Notes under the pieces: model-generated | The model's database searches: none | What the model was told of the DNA's origin: nothing | The model's input: the letters and a program-made list of their open reading frames with translations, nothing else | Shown here: positions 35,292-46,829 of the stretch, piece by piece | How the letters are laid out: the number at the start of each line of letters is the position of its first letter | Numbering within the stretch: the first letter of the stretch is position 1 | Translations under genes and position numbers: made by a program | Assembly: GCA_022605405.1 (NCBI GenBank) | Contig: JABYQQ010000007.1 | Coordinates: 2,356,001-2,420,000 of the forward strand | Direction of reading: 5' to 3' | Length of the DNA: 64,000 nucleotides | DNA from: Earliella scabrosa | Taxonomy: Eukaryota > Basidiomycota > Agaricomycetes > Polyporales > Polyporaceae

Positions 35292-37746
35292 TCAATCGTC
35301 GTAACCCTTCCCGCTCCTCTGTTTCACCCGCTTCATTTTCTTGTGATGCTTCTTCCCAGGAGCGATATCGCCGCCTGCAGCAAGGACAGCGGCAATCCTC
35401 GCTCTCCTCCCCGTCAAAGGCGTGCCGTCGTCTGCGACCATGTTCTGGTGTGGGTACAACTTAGTCCGCGAGAAGTCCTGCCCGTGCCCTCGCGCGCCCT
35501 GGACAAACGGTCGCGCAGAAAGCGTTCCATTAGCGAAGAACTCCTGGTCCAGTTTCTTGCTCTTGTTAGACTGTGCAGCGGAGATGTCCGACGCATCGTT
35601 CACCACTGGCGCAACGAATGTATCTGCTTTCTTGACGACTCGAGTTGTGGGTGCCCGCTTCTTGCCCATTGCACGCCGAAGCGCGATTTGGCGCGTATCC
35701 TCGTTGAACTGGTCCTCTTGTATTCCAGGGGGCGGATGGCAATACAGAAGCTTCGCGTTGACGTAGTCCTTCAGGATGTACCGCGCTGCGCGCGCTTCGT
35801 CGGGGTTGCCCTGTCCAGATCGCGTGAAACCACGAGCAACTGCATGGCCCCAATCTCAGTATGCGCTGTAAGATGCCATAGACGAACAACGCACTAGCAT
35901 GTGCAACGAGTAGGTCGGTTCCAGTGATCTTGCCGTCGCCGCCCTCCTCGACTCCCTTTGTCCTGAGTGTTAACCCATAGACCGCCTCAAGCACTTCCTT
36001 CGGTATGCGCTTGACTACCAGAGCAATGGGACCAGTATACTCTCGCATCTGGTCGATCGGTAAGACACCGTCGCATACGAGGTCGGCTTTCGTCGTAGCA
36101 AATTGTGGGAAGACGAGACCAGGACAATCGCAAAGGACGAGGGTAGGCGAGAGATGTATGGTCTGGAAATGCTTCGTCTTCCCTGGTGTTGACGACACGC
36201 TGACTTTCTTCTCTCCGATGAGCGCGTTGATAGTACTTGACTTTCCAACGTTCGGATACCCAACGAGGCCAACGACGAGCTTCGTGGGATGCTGTCCCGA
36301 AGAATCGGTGAACGCTACGGTGTGTCATGTCAGAAGGCAAATGGAGGGGAGGAATGGGGTGGGCATACTTGATAGATCTGGGGCGCTCCTCACGAATAAA
36401 TCTTCCAATTCTAGAACAGAAAGCACCTTTGTCCGTAGATCTTGGGCTTCAGGCCCTTCCTCTATGGGCAGGAAGGCGCCGCCCTCCGAATCGTCTGACT
36501 CGTCCTCAGAGTACTCCTCTAGTGAATCCTCCGGGACTTCCTCGCCATCGTCAGAGTCCTCCTCACTATCCTCGCCTTGAGGTTCCTCTCCAACAGAGCT
36601 CGGCTCATCTGCAGCATCGGGGGGCATCGTGACTGACTCCGGAGCATCATTTTGTTTCTGAGCCGGCGCTTGGGCTGCAGCCGCCTCTCGCCTCGCCTCC
36701 TGCAGCGCAGCGGCATTAGCAGCTGAGAAGAACGCATACTTGACGTTTTGCCCGTCGAAGTAGTCTGCCCAAAGTTTCCTGCAGCGCAACGGCATGAAGC
36801 CAGCCCTCCGACCATCCGTAAAAATGCAGCCGTACCTTTGCTTCGCGGTCAAGAGATCTGCTTTATTGATGAGCAGCAGACTTCTGCGCTTGCCCCTCCC
36901 AGTGCCTGCCTCCCCTTCCGCTCCCTCGACGTCTTGCACGTACGCCTCTAGATCTTCACACCTGAAGCGAAGCGGATTACGTGCATCCACGATCTGCACG
37001 ACCAGATGTGACCGCTCGAGGACACGCCAGAGTTGTCGCCAGACTTCGATATTGCGCTCGAATGGAGTGAGGAGGAACTTGTCTCGGTCTTGTAGCCTAG
37101 TGGCAAGGTGGACCGCTCGTCGGAGGGGTTCAAGAGAATATGAAACAGGAGACGCACTCGGCAAGTCCTCTTCGCCATTCCAAGAAAGCATCCTTCTCCT
37201 GCCTGTCCAACTGTGCAGTGGTCATAGACTTCGTCCATGGTGGTCTCCGGGGAACACGCAGACGTTGCTTGTTCTCGCTATGCTTCCGAAGGGTACTCTG
37301 TTCCTCTTCCTCCGAGAGGAGGTATGGATTGTGCTGTGCAGCAGCAGCCGCAATGATCTTGACGTTTCTCCGCTCTATGTACAGGTGAGCACGGTGCCGG
37401 ACGAAGGATAAAGGTGTTTTGGTACCTGCAGTGAAGTTCGTCCCAGCAAGCGTTGCGGTGTTTAGAAACTCATCGAGGTCACGTTCTTGCGTGATGGATT
37501 GCAGTCGAGTGGTCGCGTCGATATCTGTAGTGTACTACGATATCCATATGAAGCGTCACCTCTAGGTCAGACCGAGGGAAACGCACCAATCCAGTTTCTC
37601 GAGCAATCCGAGCATCCTTCGTTTTCTTGTTGATGATCGCCCGGCCCAAGCCGCTGGGATTGGTATTCCGTCCCTTGGGTGCCTGCCAGTGCGGGAACGC
37701 AATCAATCCTATAGACACCATCCATTGCAGCAAATTGTCTCACCAT
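35292..37746 (-). CDS. LSG1: Large-subunit GTPase LSG1
   Basis: Seven exons (37744-37746, 37587-37682, 37426-37534, 37158-37374, 36369-37096, 35895-36314, 35292-35839) give 706 residues. The first exon is the ATG alone, joined to GCACCCAAG to give MAPKGRNTNPSGLGRA, the conserved Lsg1 start. The GTPase is circularly permuted: G4 NKAD near residue 219 comes before G1 GYPNVGKSS near 403-410 and G3 DCPG, separated by a long acidic insert. The C-terminus is strongly basic (KKHHKKMKRVKQR). Lsg1 is a cytoplasmic GTPase that releases Nmd3 from pre-60S particles, the last 60S maturation step. Together with RRP5 the window thus contains an early and a late ribosome assembly factor, although they are not adjacent. 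Confidence 0.93.
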
Positions 37747-38067
37747 GAAGAAGTGGCGATGTGGGTTTGTGGGCAGGGATATGGTATACAGGACTCGGAT
37801 GAGCGAGCAGCTTTTACCAGATCGTGCGAAAGATGAGGTCAGATCTAGTGATCAGTCAGACAGATTGAGTACCGATCACCACCGGTGCGCTGCCCCATTT
37901 GGCAAGCGCTGTCATTGGCATAACCTCAGGCTCACGGTGGAGTATAGGCTGTCCACTGTAAGCAAAGCTTTCGATACCGATCTAGTTGCAAGAAGTACAC
38001 AGACTCAAGGCTAGTTTTACATGCCACATCCCCTCCAGATATATCCCGCCGCCTGGGGCCAAACACT
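37747..38067. other. Spacer between LSG1 start and endoglucanase end
   Basis: 321 bp holding the LSG1 promoter and the 3' end of the GH5 gene on the same strand. Nothing else is visible. Confidence 0.45.
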
Positions 38068-39908
38068 TCATGCAGTGGGCAGGTTTGGCTTGACTGTGGT
38101 CGGGCGTAAGTCTTATGCCCTAACAACAAAGCCGAGAAGAGGGATTCTCACCAGCAGCAGTCCAAAGGGCCTGGTCAGTTCCGTTTGCGAATGGCGTCTG
38201 CGTCAGAACGTAGGTGGTGTCGAAGGCACCAGCAGACCAGACCGAGAAACCGGCCATAGTGGGGAAGCTGTTCTTTACAAATGCGAGCTGGTTGGCAAGA
38301 CTATAGTCTCAAGGTGAGATGAGATGAGTAGGTAGACACATGCATGTGTACTCACAGGGTCTTGCAGCTCTCGGTGTTGCCTCCACCAGTCTCGCTGAGG
38401 ATCGCCTGGCGGTTGCCGTTCGCCTTCAAGAAGCTGACGAGGTCGGTGAAAACTTGAAGGTTGTCCTACATCATTTCATGAGCAAAAGTTGCTACGAACG
38501 CATTAGATCTATGGCTCACCGTGGTGCACTCGGGGTGGGTGCCGCTGTTGTCGCTGTCCAGGTACTTGTGAACTATGATATGAATTCATGCTTGGTTATT
38601 TGTTCTTCGTATTGCCCCTGCTGCCAGCTTACCGTCAAAGATGAGCTTCCGGTTACCACCGAGCGGGTCGGTAACCTTGACGAGAAGCGGTCCAGCCTCA
38701 GTTGGGAAAGCCTGAGCGGAGGACCAGCTGGAGCCGGGGAGGAGAAGGAAGTTCTTCGAGCCGGCGGCACGGACAGCGTTGACGACGTGTTGAACGGTGT
38801 CAACCCAGGTGGCAACGTCTGGAACGTCGTGGGGCTCGTTCATCAGACCGCTATGGTCTATCGTCAGGCATTTATGGTCTACAGCACGCAAGTGAGGTAC
38901 TTACAAGATGATACGCTGGTTGCTGCCGTACTTCTGGGCAAGCTGAGTCCAGACAGACGCAAATTGCTCGTTGGTGGGACCGCCTTGAGCAATGATGGCA
39001 TTGTCCCAACGGGCGTAGTTGTGCTACGTGGAGCATGTCAATCTCCATCCTTCCCACATTAGAAATGCACCTACCAGGTCAATGATGACGAAGGTATTGG
39101 GGTTGGACGCCAGCGCAGATTGGACGGTGACATCGTAGAACTGACGGAACCAGGTCTCGTTGATCGGGCCCCCGACCTCGGGCGTCATGAGCTGCCAAGC
39201 TGAAGGACAACGTCATTTCCGTTGCAATGATATGCTAGTTGCGAGCTCTGCCTACCAAATGCTGTGGTTTGTGTAAGAATCCAGCTGTGCAGGGTGCTAC
39301 ATGAATAAACTCACGAATGCGGAAGAGGTTGGCACCCTCCTGAGTGAAGTGAGTGAATTGCGCGGGCGGGGGAGGAACACCTGGAGAACCGCTCTGAGTA
39401 CCACACACCGAATCCCGTGTATTGAGCATACGAACCAGTTCCGGTGAAGCTACCGTCGATTCCCTGGTGACTGGATGTTCATTGCTGCTTATTACGCACT
39501 TGCATGGGTTGTACTCACAACACTGAAGTCGTATCCAGCGGTGTTGACACCACCAAGGCGTGGCAGGTAGGGGACCTCGGGGGCCGGAAGGCATTGGAAG
39601 TAGTCTGATGCTTTCGTCAATAGGTGAACCACATTGCGCAATCTCGGGACTCACAGTCATTCAACTTGGTGCAGACCATGCCGGAGACACACTGGGTCTC
39701 CCCGGCTGTCGCAGTGTGAGTCACAGTTGGCCACAGGCAGACAAGACGTTGACGTACCGTAGTTGGCACCACCGCATTGCTGGTATTCCTGTACGCGACT
39801 ATTGGATCAATCGCCGTTCGCACTATGGACCTCGCTAATTCGGACACTTACCGACTGCTGGGCAAACGCGACGGACGCTGCCGCGAGGAGGGTCGCTGCG
39901 TACTTCAT
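38068..39908 (-). CDS. Secreted GH5 endoglucanase with N-terminal CBM1
   Basis: Fourteen short exons sum to 1,125 nt, 374 residues. A signal peptide (MKYAATLLAAASVAFAQQS) is followed by a fungal cellulose-binding module CBM1 (about residues 20-55: EYQQCGGANYAG...C..LNDYYFQC) and a short linker, then the GH5 domain. Motifs: GGVNTAGYDF, LFRIPFAWQLM, VIIDLHNYARWDN, acid/base Glu195 in GLMNEPHD, FDVHKYLDSD and nucleophile Glu305 in ILSETGGG. This is the subfamily 5 type endo-beta-1,4-glucanase found in white- and brown-rot fungi. The exons include one of only 6 nt (39256-39261) coding part of the P-F-A string. A TATA box lies 55 bp upstream. Extracellular cellulose degradation is well supported. 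Confidence 0.93.
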
Positions 39909-40471
39909 GTTAATGCTTGTGCGAGGCAAGCTCTGAGAAGGAACCGCAGGACGAGCGCGAGGCTTTATAGATGTGCATCTCGTATGTGCTCATGTTCACA
40001 GAGACCGCAGGGCGGACAATTCGCGGGTCGTGAGGTCTGAAGAACCATGACTGCGTCGAAGGGTTTATCCGAGAGCAGGGTGGTCTGCGCGATGGTTTGA
40101 CGTTCCACGGGTGCTGGAGCCAACCCGTGAGCGACAGGTGTGGTTATTAATAGAGCAGAGCATGCTGGAAGAGAGCGACCGCCAGCGAGATCACCGAGCG
40201 CTGCGCAAGAAGAGGGCACCCCCGGATAGACCGACGGTGAGCGTTATGCCTATGTTGCATGTTAGAGTGAGATTAACAAGCCATATGTAGAGAGGAACGT
40301 CGACGAATGGTGCACACGCACCGCGCGTTCCATGTGCGTGTGGTTCAACTTCAAGTCGCCGAGCATGGCAGAGACGCCCAGCACCTTACCATGAAGCCCG
40401 CTTACGTCACCATCCAAAAACATCCCCAACTCACGCGATCGAGGAACCCCCCTCGTAACCTCGCAGACTGC
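39909..40471. promoter_or_regulatory. Divergent promoter of endoglucanase and LYR-protein genes
   Basis: 563-bp spacer between divergent starts. On the endoglucanase side a TATAAA box is clear. One match to the loose carbon-repressor (CreA/Cre1) pattern SYGGRG occurs near 40213 on the minus strand, but a single such match is not significant by itself. Confidence 0.5.
39964..39969 (-). promoter_or_regulatory. TATA box of the GH5 endoglucanase gene
   Basis: TATAAA on the minus strand, 55 bp upstream of the ATG at 39908, inside CTATAAAGCC. A strong TATA is typical for inducible secreted-enzyme genes. Confidence 0.6.
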
Positions 40472-41745
40472 ATGAATGGGGACGTGCAGGCGATCTACTC
40501 CCTGTACAGGTCATGCCTTCGGGAGATCAGAAGGCTCCCTACTGAATATCTTCGGTACGCTGCGGAGTAATACGTGTCATCTCGAGCTCGCTGGCACCAA
40601 CTCGTATCCAGCCAGTTCTTTCGCCTGAAGGTCGGAGACGAGGTCCGGGCATCCCTTGATCCCAATCTCGAACACCTTCGTTCGACCAAGATTCGACGGG
40701 TGCGAAAGGTGAATGAGTTGTCACTGCGGTAATTCTCAGCTAATGGAAAACCGTTAGGATCTGGGAAGACTGCAGCTCGCGAACGATGGCAAACACAGTG
40801 CTTTCACATACGTTATGGACATGGCCTACGGCAGAAGAGGCCAACTGAAATGGGAAATTATGCAAGTGCGTGGTTGTCCTGAGTCCTGACGCGTCATCTC
40901 CGAACCGGCTGATCGAGAACGTCACATAGCCTCTCCGTACCGAGCCAGGCGTAGAACCTCCGCCCAGGATCATTCGTTCCGTCGAGTCTTCCCGGCCACC
41001 CGTTTGGTCTACGGAGATGAAAGCGCTTGTCACCTCTGAGCTCGCGCGCAACAAAAGAACACTCAAGCCCCAGTCTCTGATCACACCTCCCAGCATTCCT
41101 GCCGAGCGACTCGACCCCAACTCTCCCGAATCGCGCATCCTCGGTCGGTTCAGCAAGCGCAGAGAAGTCAACGCCCGCTGGCGGTTCTTCCTCAACGAAC
41201 TGCAGAAGACGCGTTACCCCTTGCAGGCCGTGCTGGCACAACCAGCTGCGTCAGGTGACGGCGAGGAGCGCAAGACCGACGAAGCTTCCCTGACTTGCGC
41301 TGGAATTCGAAGCATCGGGCTCCAGGGCTCCGGAGTATTCGAGGAGGCGGAGACCCTCGCGTGCCCGCCCGCTCTGGTGCCTCTCGAGAATAGCACTGCC
41401 GCCGGTGGCTCGACGGACAAGAACCAGTGCCCTCGACCGAGGTTTGAGTCGCACCTTCCCCAGAGGTTCTTGCGGCGGCGTTATCAGCAGCTGCTGGCGC
41501 AGACACCCATCCTCACTTGCCACATCTCTCCACGTTCCAAGCAAGCGGATGCCATCCAAGAACCCAACGTCAGTCTCAGTCGACCCGGACGCTATACGGT
41601 CTCGGTTTCGCCGAACGCGCCATCGCGATTCGGTGTCATTCAATCTGTCGCGGACTCAGTTGACATGGCCTGGTTGCAGTGCGCGCAGACAGCAGAGGGC
41701 GCCGTAAAGGGTAAAAGCAAGGGGAAAGGGATGAAGAGCAGTTGA
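40472..41745 (+). CDS. LYR-motif protein
   Basis: Four exons (40472-40554, 40612-40708, 40758-40865, 40930-41745) give 367 residues. The N-terminal part has the complex-1 LYR features: AIYSLYRSCLREIRRLP, then QFFRLKVGDEVRASL and the basic KIRRVRKDLGRLQLAN. LYR proteins are mitochondrial adaptors binding the acyl-carrier protein and assembling respiratory or Fe-S components. The remaining 270 residues are poorly conserved, serine/arginine containing, and end in a lysine/glycine-rich tail. In the middle is a conserved-looking block RFSKRREVNARWRFFLNELQKTRYPL. No specific orthologue is recognised. An upstream in-frame ATG at 40391 would add 27 residues and a possible presequence. Confidence 0.7.
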
Positions 41746-41841
41746 AAGCGGTATTCGGTGATGAGTACAGTGTGGTATCCAACAATGCGTGGTGCGAAGA
41801 AAATGCATAAATACTCCCAAAATGTTGTGAGCGCGTCCCGA

Positions 41842-44800
41842 TTAGCTCCCGTCTGAGGAATTCTCCAGCTCCAGCCCGTGCAGCTCGATCAAGTACATGT
41901 TGTAGTTGCGGTCAGCGGCCTGCGCTACACCACCTGTTCGACTGGGTTCGACGCCACATTGAAGATCCAGGATGGCCTTGTATTCGTCGAATGTGAACTC
42001 TTGCTTCCGACGAACAGTGTCCAGCATCTCCTGCATTGCAGCGTTCGGTGACAGATACACATGCATTATACGGCAGGAAACGCACCGATGGTGTGAGCAG
42101 GAACAATGAGTAGTATCGTTTGGCTCGGTCGAACTGGGTGCTGAGACTATCGTCCGCGATAGTCTTGATGTTCTGCTGCAAGGCGAGCATGTTCCTCATC
42201 ATCTTCTTGATACCAAACTCATTGGCAGCCGGTATGAAGCGCGCGTTCGAGATGAGGAGATGCTGCATGAGGTGACCCATGCCTTCGAAGGCGAACCTTG
42301 GAGAAGTGCATAAGTGGGAGAGCACTCATATCAAACAGATAACTCACTTGCGTTCGACGTCAGGCAACGTTGATGATAGGCAAGCGTCGGAGTTCCCCAA
42401 CTCGGTGTTCAAGTCGATGATGTGGGGATCCGGTTCTCCTGCTTCTCGTTCGATCCGGTAAATGCCCTAACATCACGCATCAGCTACGCACGTTAGACAA
42501 GAAACGAAGGCATAGAGGCCTACATGTCTCAGAGCAAGATCGAGGTGGTGGATGACGCGACATCTGATGTCGATGCGGATGGTGTAGATGATGAGCTCTG
42601 CCAGTTGCACATACGTCATATGCAACGCTTGGAAACGCCTGTAGAATGCAATCAACAACTAGCCCTTCCAGAATACGGTGCGCACTGACATGGCCATAGC
42701 GGAAGAGAGGGGAAGTGTGAGCTGCTCGTCTGGCTTGATGGGTACAACGGAAGGAAGATAGGGTGTAGATGGAGTTATGGCACTTTGAGGTTCGAGATTG
42801 TGTGGAGTGGTCGGTGGTGGGAGCTCATCAGGGGAGGCCTTGAGGGCGTTGAGTTGGGTGGCAAACCATTTCTGCAGGTATGCATTAGCACTAGATTGAG
42901 GCACGTAACAGCCTAGGATACGTACGACACTGTGATAAAGACTCGCTAGTGCTGAGACATTACGGATGGATGCGACGAGATCGTCCTTGCTAACGGCGCC
43001 CTCGCCGAGCAGGCTGTTCTCCAAATGCGTTTCTTGACGACATAGTTGAGCCTTAGCAGCGGTAGTGGGATCTCCCGAAAGCAGTTTGAACAACTCAGTC
43101 AGGCAGGGTCCAAGCTCCGGTTTCTGCGCCCATTGCGCTGCCAATGCGATGTGACCGTCGTCATCGGCAGAAGGGGTATCTCCTTTCACGGCGACCAGGT
43201 GGGAGAATCGATCGCTACAGCGTTGGTAGAACTTGCCGATCACGGTCAATATGAGACGGGAGTAGTTCTCGCGATGGAAGGGAGTCGTCCGGAGCATCGC
43301 GCAGAGTGAGTTGATGAGAGCCATCAATTGCACCGCTGCCTTCACTAGCGGCTTTGAGGACAACGCCAGGGAAGCCGGATCCGGTTCGAAAGCATCTGGA
43401 CCTAATACTGCCGTGTTAATCGGGAAACAGAACAGGCATCATTGACCTACTCGTAACAGTTTGGTGAAACAGTGTTGACACTTTGTCCTCCAGTTGTGGT
43501 AGATACACCTTCAGAACGAATTCATCCAACACGGCACTGGACGCTCGTGCAGCTTCGAGACCGGATGGTAGGATGTCGGATATCCTGTCGAGGAATGCTA
43601 GCGTGGGCTGGAACAGTACGCTTACGTGGAACGCGTTAGGGTGGACCAATAGTCTGTGGTGTTGGCCTGTGCCCATCAAGCGGTCATCTGTTCCAACGGC
43701 GGCCAATGTAGCTTGAACCGCGTTCTCCGACCCCTGTACAAGTCCAGGTACAGTGTCCTTGAGCACACGAGTGAGCTCGTCCTCATGCTGCCGCAACGTC
43801 TTCGTGGCAATCTTGGCGTCGGTGTCTGCAAATCTGAAGATAGGCTGTATATCCAGGTGTGAGAAGCATTGACAAGCAGTCGGGGCGAAAGGACGAACCT
43901 TGCCCTTGTCGCGATTGAACCGCCCGTCGCGCAGAATCTCGTTGATGGATGAGATCGGATTACGACCGGACACTGCGCCCTGCTCTTCGTCGGTGATGTA
44001 ATCGCTGAGTAGCGTGCGGACCTGGGCTGAGATGAGCACCAGGCTGAAGTGTCTTACGCGCCACTACGAACCTCTGCTTGTATTGGTGTCCACACCTCCT
44101 CCAAGGGAAACAGAGCGCCAGGTTTGGTCCCTGATGAATCTTTATAGTCCCTCCTCTACGAAGGACAGGAGAAGTCAGTGTAGTTGGTGATTGTTTACAG
44201 GGTATGCACTCACGGAACCTATCCGATTGGCGACCTCGTACACCACGCGAAGCCCTTCGCTGACAGCGATGAGTTTCGAATACAGGGTCCAGAAGAAGTC
44301 CCGTAGGACATCTTGGTCCAAGAGCTTCGTCGACGACTCCAGGGCGGTCAATCGTAGGTGTGTCGCATCCATGATGACTCGGCGAGCATTCATTGATGAC
44401 CCTTGCATTGCAGCCGCAACAGCAACTCCCGCAACGCCGAGGGCATTTGAGGTGACCGCGGGAGTAGACAGGAAGGACAAGTCTGTTGCACGACCAGCAG
44501 GTGCGTTCACAGAGTCAACCATGCCGATCATTGAATTCCTACGTCCATATTCAGCCCGTTCTGAGACCTCTTCCACAGTCGCCTCAACCAGGGAGAATAT
44601 CTCGCCAGGCAATTTCTGGGCTACTATGTCGAGGCCAGTGCCAAGTTTGCCTAGAACCGCCAAAGATTCCAGAAGGGTTTCAATGTATGCGAACGAGTCA
44701 GCCTCCGGATTGCGCGGTTGCCCGTTCGACGAAGAAGCAAGGCTGGAAAGCGCATTCGACGATCCTAACGAGCTAAGCATGGAGAAACCGGTTCCGGAGA

Positions 44801-46601
44801 GACTCTTGCGGAAGCCTGTGTCATTGACATCGAAAGGGGCATCGTTCGGTCGAACTGCGAGGTCGTCAAGATACCTAGCCAGACGGGTCGAGCGCGCCGT
44901 TGGTGAAACTGGCGAAGATAAAGAGAGACGTCGTCCCTCAGTATTTGCAATATCCTCGGTTTCTTGGGGCGTGGAGACTACGACAATACACTGTGAGGTC
45001 AATGTCGCAGTCGAGTCGGGCAACCACTTACACATCTGTTGATTAGGGGTGTATACAGCCCACCTAGACTCGCACCAGAAGGATTTTAGGTAAAGGTGAC
45101 TGTGAAGTTCGTCGACGAGAATTTCTCGCAGGGTCTAACGTTGAGCGATCAGAAATGATTGGTTCCTATGGATTCCGCGATACAACCTCTCACCGTCTCT
45201 TGGCCAACGAGGTAACTCCGAAGGTCAGACACTGCACCGATCTCGAGCATGTCGGGTTTGTTGATCAACTTCAAGCTCCTGATAAGGAGTGCAGCCGCTT
45301 GCAGAAGGCGTTTCTCGAGGATGAGGCTCTCGAGAGCATCGGGTACCGACTTGAGGTGCTCACTACAGTCGTCCAGGTCAGTAGCGGAAGCAGTGATGCA
45401 CACGACTACAAACATTTGGTCCAGTATGCGCATCATTTCCTCTACTGTTTGATTTCGACTCCACAGCTGCACCAGATCACCCCGTTTGCTCCCGAGGGTC
45501 TCCTTAGCTTCTTGGAGGGCGTTTCGGGCATCCTTGATCTGGGTCTGTGTCGCGTCGAGATGGCTGAGCAAAGAGGCGTGGTGGGGAAGCGCTGCATTGA
45601 AAGCTTGATAGTGCTCTGCATGCCCATGCAGTGTCAGCAGGTGAGCGTGGTTGAGTATCTGGGATGCTACGCACTGTCTACGGAACCCTTCATCGCTCTG
45701 GAAAGCATATCCTTCGTTCTTCGGAAAGAGTCCATGTCTTTCCCCAGCGAAGAGCCATCGAGAAGTTGCAATGCAAGATCGACCGGGTTGAACTGCGCCA
45801 ATCAATCACCAGCTATTGAGGTACCTACCAACTAAGACTCACGTCGGGATCGGTAACGACTGCCCACTCATCCCGTATCTCGTCCAGAACCGCTATCACG
45901 AGGAATGAGTACCGAGCCTATTCACTTGAGACTCATGCGATTGATACAAGAGAAAAGGATGTGGTCACAGAGGATGTAGGGGGCTCACCGTCAATATCTC
46001 CCGCCTTCGCCTTGCCCGTTGTCCTTCTACCTGGCACCTTCTCCTTGATCCTCTTCTGGCGAGCTTTCTGCACTTCGATCTCTCTCCGCTTCTGCTCCTC
46101 GTACTCCGCGTCCATGAAGTCGTCGTTTGACATACCCCTCCTCCGTCCCAGACTCTGAAAAGCCGCCACAGCAGCGAGAGATGTCGGGGAGATTTCTGCG
46201 GGCTGAGGAGATGCTGGGGTACGCGTCTTGCCATTGGGCTGTTCGAAGCCGTTCATTACGATATTGCGTGAGCGTGAGGATTGAGGGCCGTCCGGCAAAC
46301 CCAAGGGTCGTCCGTCGTACGCGTCTCTTGAATCTCGGGTGGTGCGGGACTCCATTGAAGAGCGGTCGGGCACGGAGACCTCGGAGACCTGTCTGCTTCT
46401 GAGACCCGATCGGGTAGGCCTTGCTGGACCAGGGCCGCGAGGCGAGCCGGATGGGACGGAACTCCCGCTTGCACTCGGGGTGGTAGGACGGGTAGGCGGG
46501 CGGTTGATCTGAAGCGGTCGGGTCGTAGCGCCATTTTCGCTTACGCTGGGAGAGCGAGTTCGTCTGGCGAGGTCTGGGGGATAAGGAGGTATTCGAGACA
46601 T
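41842..46601 (-). CDS. SEC8: Exocyst complex component SEC8 (EXOC4)
   Basis: A large gene with more than fifteen exons and a product of very roughly 1,250 residues. After a serine/proline-rich N-terminus ending in a charged helix (QKRREIEVQKARQKRIKEKV), the Sec8 domain starts at AVLDEIRDEWAVVTDPDFNPVD and continues KHYQAFNAALPHHASLLSHL, LESLILEKRLLQAAALL and VGQETLREILVDELHSHLYL. The C-terminal third (FAFEGMGHLMQHLLI, FTFDEYKAILDLQ) closes with the Sec8 end. Sec8 is a core subunit of the octameric exocyst tethering secretory vesicles at growth sites; in hyphae it is expected at the tip. The start at 46601 precedes MSRIPPYPPDLARR. It is divergent from the remodeller gene across 228 bp. Confidence 0.9.
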
Positions 46602-46829
46602 GGAAGGCGAGGCGTAGAAAGAGATGGCAGCAAGACTGGCTCGCAGCTTCCTGTGGGCATTGCCTTTGATGGCAACTGGGCCAGTGCCACAACCGGGGCA
46701 CGACTGCACGTGCCCGTACTTTGCACTGCAGCCACAGAGGACGCGTCCAGCTTCGTCTTCACCACCTCCCTCCGACGCGTCGCAGCGCGTCGTGCATCGT
46801 CTTTCGGACGCCATTGCCCGCGCTCGACA

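Noticed and set aside
44191..45042. 283-codon plus-strand open frame
   Set aside because: Antisense to a SEC8 exon with clear family similarity; the opposite reading has no recognisable domain.
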